Assembly: GCA_947478535.1 (NCBI GenBank)
Contig: CANJXD010000309.1
Span: forward strand, 1 to 7,022
Source of the DNA: Acetobacteraceae bacterium
Lineage (GTDB): Bacteria; Pseudomonadota; Alphaproteobacteria; Acetobacterales; Acetobacteraceae
Length of the DNA: 7,022 nucleotides
Direction of reading: 5' to 3'
The position numbers were made by a program, and so were the translations under genes. Below are positions 1-5,140 of this stretch, piece after piece; within the stretch, counting starts at the first letter, position 1; every line of letters begins with the position of its first letter. The notes under the pieces were generated by a model. It saw only the letters and a list, made by a program, of their open reading frames with translations. It did no database searches and had not been told where the DNA came from.

Positions 1-110
1 AGCCCCGCGATCATCGGGATAGGCAGGCTGGCGGAAAGCAGCTTCGCCACGCCGACATTGGCGCCCACCAGCGCCATCGACAGCGCGAGTTGCAGATAGG
101 CGAGGATCAA
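1..110 (-). CDS. EamA/DMT family transporter, N-terminal fragment (partial)
   Basis: On the minus strand a reading frame opens with TTG at 110-108, overlaps the stop of the upstream acyltransferase-like gene (TTGA overlap) and stays open to the window edge. The visible residues (LILAYLQLALSMALVGANVG, then VAKLLSASLPIPMIAG) are hydrophobic with small residues and a VGANVGVAKLL stretch, as in the first membrane helix of drug/metabolite (EamA) transporters of the inner membrane. An in-frame ATG lies at 77-75, but starting there would remove half of the first helix, so the overlapping TTG is preferred. Only about 36 residues are visible and the substrate cannot be inferred. It is probably the last visible gene of the leftward operon. 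The family call is an inference from one helix. Confidence 0.55.
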   Translation of the reverse strand, partial: MILAYLQLALSMALVGANVGVAKLLSASLPIPMIAG

Positions 111-1276
111 CCCGCCTCGCCTTCCCGTTTGTAGGGCGAAAGCTCGCCCAGAGCCTCCATCTCCCGCATCATCGCCGGGCGTTCCTGGTCGAGGAACTCG
201 GCGACGGCGCGGCGCAGCCCGCCATGACGGATGAAATGCGCGGAATAGGTGGGCACGGGCAGGTAGCCGCGCTGGATCTTGTGTTCCCCCTGCGCGCCGG
301 CTTCCACCCGCGCCAGCCCATGTTCGATCGCGAAGTCGATGGCGCGGTAGTAGCAGAGCTCGAAATGCAGGAAGGGCGCTTCCGCCAGGCACCCCCAGTT
401 GCGGCCGTACAGCGCATCGCGGCCCATCAGGTTCAGCGCGCCGGCCACCGGCTCCCCATCCCGCTCCGCCACCATCAGCACGACCTTGTCGCCCAGGCGT
501 TCACCGAGCAGCGGCCAGAACGCCTCCCGCAGATAGGCGCTGCGCCCCCATTTCTTGTCGGCGGTGGAAAGATAGAACTGATGAAACGCCGCCCAGTGCC
601 GCGGCGTGATCTCGGCCCCGCGCAGCGTCCGCAATTCGAACCCCGCCGCCGCCGCGTCCCGCCTTTCGCGCTTGATCTGCTTCCGCTTGCGGGAGGCCAG
701 CGCACCGAGGAAATCCTCGAAGCTCGCATAGCCGGCGTTGGCCCAGTGGAACTGCGTGCCGATGCGCTGCAGCCAGCCCGCCGCGCCCAGAGCCTCCCAC
801 TCCTGCGCTTCGCAGAACGTCACATGGACGGAGGACAGGTCGAGGCTCTCGCAGGCCTGCGCCAGCGCCTGCGCCATGGCGCCCGGGCCGATACCGGCAT
901 CGGGGCGGATCAGCAGCCGGGGGCCGGGCACCGGGCTGAAGGGGGAGGCGACCTGGAGCTTGGGATAATACTGCCCGCCCGCGCGCTCGAAGGCATCGGC
1001 CCAGCCATGGTCGAAAACGTATTCGCCGTAGCTATGCGCCTTCGCATACATCGGCGCGCAGCCCAGCAGCCGCCCGCCGGAATCGCGCAGCGCCGCATGC
1101 TGCGCCAGCCAGCCACTGCGCCCGCCCGTGCTGCCGGATTCCTCCAGCGCGAGCAGGAAGGTGTGGCTGACGAAGGGGTTTTCCTCCCCCGCGCAGGCAT
1201 CCCAGTCCAACGCGGGAATCTCCGCGATGGAACGATGCAGCGTGAGGGAGAGTTCGGGCTTGGGGTCCATGCTCAT
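107..1276 (-). CDS. FemAB/GNAT-like protein of the COG3146 (DUF482) family
   Basis: This 389-aa protein matches what I know of the DUF482/COG3146 family, usually annotated as GNAT N-acetyltransferase or 'peptidoglycan biosynthesis' protein. Its substrate is not established. Family-like stretches are NPFVSHTFLLALEESGS (residues 33-49), HSYGEYVFDHGWADAF (81-96), YYPKLQVASPFSPV (103-116), a basic RKRKQIKRERR segment (196-206), YGRNWG (290-295), and HFELCYYRAIDFAIEHGL (304-321) followed by EAGAQGEHKIQRGYLP and PVPTYSAH (about 325-347). There is no signal peptide or membrane segment, so it should be cytoplasmic. The length is normal for the family. The start ATG at 1276 has no strong Shine-Dalgarno nearby, and a second ATG two codons on (1270) is possible. 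It lies 33 bp downstream of the ridA-like gene and overlaps the following transporter start. Confidence 0.85.
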   Translation of the reverse strand: MSMDPKPELSLTLHRSIAEIPALDWDACAGEENPFVSHTFLLALEESGSTGGRSGWLAQHAALRDSGGRLLGCAPMYAKAHSYGEYVFDHGWADAFERAGGQYYPKLQVASPFSPVPGPRLLIRPDAGIGPGAMAQALAQACESLDLSSVHVTFCEAQEWEALGAAGWLQRIGTQFHWANAGYASFEDFLGALASRKRKQIKRERRDAAAAGFELRTLRGAEITPRHWAAFHQFYLSTADKKWGRSAYLREAFWPLLGERLGDKVVLMVAERDGEPVAGALNLMGRDALYGRNWGCLAEAPFLHFELCYYRAIDFAIEHGLARVEAGAQGEHKIQRGYLPVPTYSAHFIRHGGLRRAVAEFLDQERPAMMREMEALGELSPYKREGEAG

Positions 1277-1309
1277 GCAGGTCGCCCCGCGCCCGATATC
1301 CTCAAGATC

Positions 1310-1780
1310 TCAGCCGATCTCGAACATGCCTTCGACCTCGACGGCGGCATCACCGGGCAGGGAGGGCACGCCGATCGTCGTCCGCGCATGCCGCCCCTTC
1401 TCCCCGAACACGGCGACGGCCAGGTCCGACGCCCCGTTCATCACCACCGCATGCTGTGTGAAATCCGGCCCCGCCGCGATGAAGCCGCCGAGGCGCACCA
1501 CGCGCTTCACCCGGTCCAGGTCACCCCCGCAGGCGGCCTTCACCTGCGCCACGAGGTTGATGAAGCAGATGCGGGCCGCTTCCTGCCCCTGTTCGACGCT
1601 GACACCGCCGCCGACCTTGCCGGTCACCGCGATCTTGCCATCGACGAAGGGGATCTGGCCCGACACCACCAGCAGGTTGCCGCCGACAATGTTGAAGGCG
1701 ATGTAGTTCGCCACCGGAGCCGCCGGGGCGGGCAGCGTGATGCCCAGTTCCTTAAGCGTCGCCTCGATCGTCCCAGCCAT
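1310..1780 (-). CDS. RidA family protein (YjgF/YER057c/UK114)
   Basis: The 156-aa product is a RidA/YjgF-family protein of the longer, roughly 150-residue subgroup. Visible hallmarks are LLVVSGQIPFVDGKI (about 36-50), the family's SGQ-P strand, NLVAQVKAACGGDLDRVKRV (75-94), and the C-terminal HARTTIGVPSLPGDAAVEVEG (131-151). R133 corresponds to the arginine that binds the substrate carboxylate in E. coli RidA (Arg105), and E150 to its conserved glutamate. Classical RidA is a cytosolic trimer that hydrolyses reactive enamine/imine intermediates such as 2-aminoacrylate; the substrate of this subgroup is less certain. The start ATG at 1780 has a good AGGGAGA ribosome-binding site at 1788-1794. 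It follows the ribonucleotide-reductase-like gene by 54 bp, so the two probably share a transcript. Confidence 0.93.
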   Translation of the reverse strand: MAGTIEATLKELGITLPAPAAPVANYIAFNIVGGNLLVVSGQIPFVDGKIAVTGKVGGGVSVEQGQEAARICFINLVAQVKAACGGDLDRVKRVVRLGGFIAAGPDFTQHAVVMNGASDLAVAVFGEKGRHARTTIGVPSLPGDAAVEVEGMFEIG

Positions 1781-1834
1781 GGCGCGGTCTCCCTGTTTGC
1801 CGGGCGGGAGACTGCGTCGGCGGCGCGGAAAATT

Positions 1835-3367
1835 CTACCCGACCAGCTTCAGTTGCCGCCGGCGCGGGCGCGGGGCTGGGGCGGTCGGCAGGTCCATCGG
1901 CAGCAGCGGCGCCTGTTCGGCGGCGTGCCCGGTGGCATCCGGCGCGCAATCCTCCTCGGACGGGTCCGCCAGATCGCGCCGGCCGAGATAGTCCAGCGCA
2001 AGGCGGCGGAAGGCCCAGTCCAGCACGCTGGTCGCGCGACGGATGGCGGGGTCTCCCTCCACCGCGCCGGCCGGGCCGAAGCGGGTATAGGCATAGGCCT
2101 CGACATACTGGTCGAGCGCCACGCCCCCGGCGAGACCGATCGAGACCGCCTGCAGCATCGCATCCATCAGGCTGCGATAGGCAGCGCCTTCCTTGGTCAG
2201 CGCGACCGTCACCTCGGCGAGCTTGCCGGCGGCATCTTCCGTCGTCCGCAGCACCACTTTGTGCCCGCCGACGGAAGCCCGCCACACGGCGCCGGTCGGG
2301 CGCAGCGGCAGTGCCACGGACCGCGCGGGCAGGGGGGCGGCCGCCTTGGCTGGGGCGGCTTCCGCCAGCGGCATCGGCGGTGTCGCGTGCAGGAAGGGAG
2401 ATATCGCCAGGCCCATCGCCGCCCAGGCGCTGTCCGCCACGGGGGCCAGCAAGGTTTCGGCCATGGCGCGGCCGACGCGCAGCGCCGCGCGGGTCGGCAC
2501 CTCGGTCACCCAGCCCTCACGGTCCAGCGTCAGCTTCGTGGCACCGCTTGCGGGGGCGAGGCCGCCGGTCTCGGCACCCAGCAGCCGTTCCACCGCATCC
2601 GGCGTGGCCAGCGCCACCAGCCCCTGGTGCCGCAATCCGAGCGAGCCGGCCGCCGCATCGAGCGCCGCGCGCGCCGCTTCCGCGAGCCCAGGGATCACGG
2701 TGCTGCCGGGCGGCGAGGGGGCGAGCAGCGCCACCGGTTCCCGCGCGCCCAGCCGTTCCGCGATGCGGCCCGATTCGGCTTCGGCCGCGCCGCGCGTCAA
2801 CGCCGCGATGGCGGCCCCCACATCCCGTGCCTCGGCCGAGTCGTAGCGCAGGCCAAGCCCGCCGATCAGCCCGGCGAGGTCCGCGAAGCCCACGGAAAGC
2901 CGGGTCGATTTGGCGCCCGTCCAGATATCCAGCGTGCGCACTGCCAGGGCGACCGCCGCGGCATAGGCCGCCGTGTCGAATTCCCCTTCTGCGTCGAGGA
3001 AGGCGGGCAGGTTCAGCACGAAGCGGCTGGCGGTGCGCGCATCGCCGCGCCACACGCCTGCCCCTGGCGCCCCGCGGCGGGACAGCAGCAGCCCGCGCAG
3101 CCCGTTGGAAAAAGCGTCCTGCGCCGAAGCATCGGCCAGGATGCCCAATTGCCGGCCCCGCATGGCGAGCGGGCCGATCCAGGCCTCCGCCAGCCGGGGG
3201 AAGGCCACCGGGGCGTGACCAAGCGCCAGCGCCGCGATCGCCTCGGCGGCGTCTTCCTCCCATGCGACGGGAAGGGCGATGGATCGGGGGGCGGAATCGG
3301 GGTCCGGCGCCGCGCGCACGCGCCACAGAGCCATCCCGTCCCAGAGCGTGCCGGCCAAGCTTGTCAT
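1835..3367 (-). CDS. Class II ribonucleotide reductase-like protein, TSCPD-type C-terminus, probable pseudoenzyme
   Basis: This 510-aa protein resembles a reduced version of the adenosylcobalamin-dependent ribonucleotide reductase NrdJ, usually more than 700 aa and often near 1200 in alphaproteobacteria. The clearest match is the C-terminus: SVGGHKVVLRTTED (365-378), LTKEGAAYRSLM (390-401), YVEAYAYTRFGPAG (421-434), and ATSVLDWAFRRLALDYLGRR (445-464), which parallel the NrdJ TSCPD-type region. Weaker collinear matches are FVLNLPAFLDAEGEFD (116-131), the GLGLRYDSAEAR segment (170-181) and GAETGGLAP (264-272), the last matching the NrdJ DCDTTGIEP stretch. The NPCSE-type catalytic motif is not seen, the PTGT loop reads ATPDAV (254-259), and the only cysteine is C474 near the end. 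Loss of reductase activity is therefore likely and a regulatory or binding role possible. The ATG at 3367 has an AGGA site seven bases upstream. It is the first gene of the leftward block. Confidence 0.75.
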   Translation of the reverse strand: MTSLAGTLWDGMALWRVRAAPDPDSAPRSIALPVAWEEDAAEAIAALALGHAPVAFPRLAEAWIGPLAMRGRQLGILADASAQDAFSNGLRGLLLSRRGAPGAGVWRGDARTASRFVLNLPAFLDAEGEFDTAAYAAAVALAVRTLDIWTGAKSTRLSVGFADLAGLIGGLGLRYDSAEARDVGAAIAALTRGAAEAESGRIAERLGAREPVALLAPSPPGSTVIPGLAEAARAALDAAAGSLGLRHQGLVALATPDAVERLLGAETGGLAPASGATKLTLDREGWVTEVPTRAALRVGRAMAETLLAPVADSAWAAMGLAISPFLHATPPMPLAEAAPAKAAAPLPARSVALPLRPTGAVWRASVGGHKVVLRTTEDAAGKLAEVTVALTKEGAAYRSLMDAMLQAVSIGLAGGVALDQYVEAYAYTRFGPAGAVEGDPAIRRATSVLDWAFRRLALDYLGRRDLADPSEEDCAPDATGHAAEQAPLLPMDLPTAPAPRPRRRQLKLVG

Positions 3368-3400
3368 GACCCCATCCTAAGGGGCGATCCGCCGCGCAGG

Positions 3401-3448
3401 AAGCCGTATGTGGTGGTGTTTCGGCGTCCATACCGCAACATCCTGTGG
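3401..3448. promoter_or_regulatory. Possible tandem NrdR boxes upstream of the ribonucleotide-reductase-like gene
   Basis: Two 16-bp sequences resemble the NrdR repressor box (consensus acaCwAtATaTwGtgt). AAGCCGTATGTGGTGG (3401-3416) agrees at 9 of 16 positions and CCGCAACATCCTGTGG (3433-3448) at 10 of 16. Each keeps five of the six best-conserved core positions. They start 32 bp apart, the roughly three-turn spacing known for paired NrdR boxes, and the nearer one lies 34 bp upstream of the start codon at 3367. Each match alone is weak; the spacing and the neighbouring gene are what make the pair worth listing. No confident -35/-10 pair was found here. Confidence 0.35.
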
Positions 3449-3470
3449 ACAACCCGCCCGCATCGCCAGG

Positions 3471-3503
3471 AGTTTTGCGCTGCGGCAAGCGTTGTGCGAA
3501 ACT
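3471..3503 (+). other. Hairpin-forming inverted repeat in the divergent intergenic region
   Basis: AGTTTTGCGC (3471-3480) and GTGCGAAACT (3494-3503) can form a continuous 10-bp RNA stem with two G-U wobbles around a 13-base loop on the plus strand. On the minus strand the wobble positions would be mismatches, so if it acts in RNA it would be in the leader of the rightward NDUFA12 operon. A shorter 5-bp stem, CCCGC/GCGGG, follows at 3510-3524. There is no U-tract, so neither looks like a terminator. As DNA, the repeat could also be an operator. Confidence 0.35.
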
Positions 3504-3580
3504 GGCCGCCCCGCATTTGGCGGGACGGTTCCCCCAAGGTATGGCCCTGTGCCGTCCTGGGCCCGCTGCGAGGATGTCCG

Positions 3581-3940
3581 ATGTCGGTGCTGCTGCGCCT
3601 TACCTCCCGCCTGACCGGCCGCCAGATCGGCACGGACACCTTCGGCAATGTCTACTACGAGTCGAAGGCGGATTACCGCGCCTATGGCCGCAAGCGCCGC
3701 TGGGTGCTGTTCAATGGCGGTGTGGCGGAAGCCACGCGCGTCCCGCCGGAATGGCATGGCTGGCTGCACCATACCTGCCCGGCCCCGCTGCCGGCGGAAA
3801 AGCGCCACCCCTGGATGCTGGAACACCAGCCGAACCCGACCGGCACCGCCGCCGCCTGGCGCCCCGCCGGCCACGACTATGTCTCCGGCCGCCGCAACCA
3901 GACCGCGGGCGACTACGAGGCCTGGACCCCGGGTTCTTGA
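3581..3940 (+). CDS. NDUFA12-family NADH:ubiquinone oxidoreductase subunit (B17.2 homologue)
   Basis: The 119-aa product is a bacterial homologue of NDUFA12 (17.2 kDa subunit), a supernumerary subunit of respiratory complex I found in mitochondria and alphaproteobacteria. It binds the peripheral arm at the inner membrane and is not catalytic. Hallmarks are IGTDTFGNVYYES (16-28), RRWVLFNG (39-46), PPEWHGWLHH (55-64), HPWMLEHQPNPTGT (76-89) and the terminal GDYEAWTP (110-117). No signal peptide or transmembrane helix is seen, as expected. The ATG at 3581 is chosen because a GAGG site (3570-3573) lies seven bases upstream and the family motifs begin soon after. The same frame is open far upstream only as an antisense artefact. 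It heads the rightward operon, with mlaD starting within 10 bp of its stop. Confidence 0.93.
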   Translation: MSVLLRLTSRLTGRQIGTDTFGNVYYESKADYRAYGRKRRWVLFNGGVAEATRVPPEWHGWLHHTCPAPLPAEKRHPWMLEHQPNPTGTAAAWRPAGHDYVSGRRNQTAGDYEAWTPGS

Positions 3941-3948
3941 GCGGCGCC

Positions 3949-4473
3949 ATGAAGGGCCGTTCCATCGTCGAGGTCCTGGCAGGCGCCGCCGTGCTGCTCG
4001 TCGCCGCCGGCTTCCTGCTGTTCGCCGTGACGAATAGCGGCCGCAGCAGCGTGTCCGGCCCCACCCAGTCCCTGCGCGCCAAGTTCGACCGGATCGATGG
4101 CCTGGCGCCGGGCGCCGATGTTCGCATCGCCGGCGTGAAGGTCGGCAGCGTGCTGGACCAGCGGATCGACCCGCAAAGCTTCCTCGCCGTGCTGACGCTG
4201 CGCGTCGATGGCAATCTCCGTCTGCCCAGTGACACCTCTGCCGAGATTGCGAGCGAGGGGCTGCTTGGCGGCCGCTTCGTGTCCCTCGTCCCGGGCGGTG
4301 CGGACCGCATCCTGCGCGATGGGGGGGAGATCACGATCACGCAATCCGCCATCAGCCTCGAAAGCCTGCTCGGCCGCTTCATCTTCTCGATGACCCAAGG
4401 CCAGCCGGCCAATGGCGGCGCCGAAGGCAGTTCGACGCCGCCCGCCCCCGGGACATCGCCGGCCAGGCCATGA
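3949..4473 (+). CDS. mlaD: MlaD-like MCE-domain protein, phospholipid transport
   Basis: This 174-aa protein has the MlaD architecture: a short cytoplasmic start, one N-terminal membrane anchor (about 7-28), and a periplasmic MCE domain (about 43-117) with IDGLAPGADVRIAGVKVGSV (49-68) and EGLLGGRFVSLVPGG (103-117). A conserved-looking helix, ISLESLLGRFIFSMTQ (135-150), and a Pro/Ser/Gly-rich tail follow. MlaD is the inner-membrane-anchored hexameric lipid-binding subunit of the MlaFEDB transporter, which maintains outer-membrane lipid asymmetry. Length is close to E. coli MlaD (183 aa). The ATG at 3949 is used, but TTG at 3937, overlapping the preceding stop, is in frame and would add four residues. 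No mlaE or mlaF is adjacent, so the ATPase and permease must be encoded elsewhere. Confidence 0.9.
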   Translation: MKGRSIVEVLAGAAVLLVAAGFLLFAVTNSGRSSVSGPTQSLRAKFDRIDGLAPGADVRIAGVKVGSVLDQRIDPQSFLAVLTLRVDGNLRLPSDTSAEIASEGLLGGRFVSLVPGGADRILRDGGEITITQSAISLESLLGRFIFSMTQGQPANGGAEGSSTPPAPGTSPARP

Positions 4474-4691
4474 GCGCCCTCGACCCTCCGGCGGCCTGGC
4501 CCGGCGCCGATGGCGCGCCGCTTTCCTGCCGTGAGAAGCTGAAAGTGCTGGGCGAGAACCACCGGGAAGCCGCGCAGGTGCTGCGCGATGCCTTCGAGGA
4601 CGCCGTGCTGATGGGCGTGGATGAACAGGCGATGCGTGGCATCCTGGCTGAACTCGTCGCCGCCTTGCCCAGCCCGAAGCGCGCCGCATGA
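4470..4691 (+). CDS. Small hypothetical protein (73 aa) between mlaD and the DUF2155 gene
   Basis: I do not recognise a named family for this protein. After a Pro/Ala-rich start it has a single cysteine in the SCREKLKVLGENHREA segment (19-34), then LRDAFEDAVLMGVDEQ (38-53) and an Ala/Leu-rich end, all predicted helical. No signal peptide or membrane segment is seen, so it is probably cytoplasmic. Its start overlaps the mlaD stop (ATGA at 4470-4473) and its stop overlaps the next start (ATGA at 4688-4691). This arrangement strongly supports real, translationally coupled expression. Function is unknown; position alone suggests a link to the envelope genes on either side. Confidence 0.75.
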   Translation: MSALDPPAAWPGADGAPLSCREKLKVLGENHREAAQVLRDAFEDAVLMGVDEQAMRGILAELVAALPSPKRAA

Positions 4692-5059
4692 AGCGGATTT
4701 GTGGTGCGCTGGCGATGCTGTGCTGCCTGGTCATGCCGGTCGCCGCCCAGGAATGGCGCCCGCAGCGGGTCGCGGTGCTCCAGGCGCTGGACAAGGTGAC
4801 GGCCCGCGTCATCACGCTCCGCGCCACGCTGAACCAGCCGGAGCGCTTCGGCAGCCTGACCATCACCGTCCGCGCCTGCAATGCCCGCGCGCCCGATGAG
4901 GTGCCGGACGCCGCCGCCTGGATGGAGATCGCCGATAGCCGCGCCCCCGCGAATGGCGCCGCCGTCTTCCGTGGCTGGATGTTCGCCGAGGCACCCGGGG
5001 TGAACATGCTGCAGCACGCGGTCTATGATATCCGGATCATGGAGTGTCGTGCCCAATAG
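4688..5059 (+). CDS. DUF2155 domain-containing secreted protein
   Basis: The 123-aa protein begins with a typical Sec signal peptide: MKRICG, a hydrophobic core, then VAAQE with likely cleavage after A20. The mature domain looks like DUF2155, an alphaproteobacterial family of unknown function: LQALDKVTARV (31-41), LTITVRAC (57-64), and FRGWMFAEAPGVNMLQHAVYDI (94-115) followed by MEC (118-120). C64 and C120 are the only cysteines of the mature protein and could form a periplasmic disulfide. In related bacteria this family is often found near NDUFA12 and aat genes (from memory). Here aat is absent and a GSCFA gene follows instead. The start overlaps the preceding stop, so it is probably co-translated with the 73-aa protein. 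Confidence 0.88.
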   Translation: MKRICGALAMLCCLVMPVAAQEWRPQRVAVLQALDKVTARVITLRATLNQPERFGSLTITVRACNARAPDEVPDAAAWMEIADSRAPANGAAVFRGWMFAEAPGVNMLQHAVYDIRIMECRAQ

Positions 5060-5125
5060 GTGTGGCCCAAGCGGTGTGGCGCATCAGCCGGCAAGGACCA
5101 TGTCGACCATACCGTCCCGGCCACC

Positions 5126-5136
5126 GGAGATAAGGA
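5126..5136 (+). promoter_or_regulatory. Ribosome-binding site deciding the GSCFA gene start
   Basis: GGAGATAAGGA at 5126-5136 holds two Shine-Dalgarno-like cores: AAGGA, four bases before the ATG at 5141 and ten before the ATG at 5147, and GGAG, eleven bases before 5141. It favours 5141 or 5147 over the in-frame GTG at 5060, which directly abuts the DUF2155 stop and lacks such a site. Confidence 0.6.
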
Positions 5137-5140
5137 CGCG

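Noticed and set aside
3370..3384. Four-base-pair stem CCCC/GGGG enclosing the Shine-Dalgarno sequence of the reductase-like gene.
   Set aside because: The stem is too short to claim a translational switch in such GC-rich DNA.
224..3940. A plus-strand reading frame open for about 1240 codons, antisense to the FemAB-like, RidA-like and reductase-like genes.
   Set aside because: Stop codons are rare in GC-rich antisense frames. The translation is Arg/Gly/His-rich with no recognisable domain, while the opposite strand holds clear families. Only its last 120 codons (from 3581) are a real gene.
5059..5080. Direct repeat GGTGTGGC at 5059-5066 and 5073-5080.
   Set aside because: Only eight bases in GC-rich sequence with no related element nearby; expected by chance.
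5060..5140. GTG start at 5060 directly after the DUF2155 stop, extending the GSCFA protein by 27 residues.
   Set aside because: The extra residues show no family resemblance and there is no close ribosome-binding site, whereas GGAGATAAGGA precedes the ATG at 5141.
5060..5140. Possible terminator or promoter in the gap between DUF2155 and GSCFA.
   Set aside because: No stable stem followed by a T-tract and no convincing -35/-10 pair were found; only the ribosome-binding site is supported.
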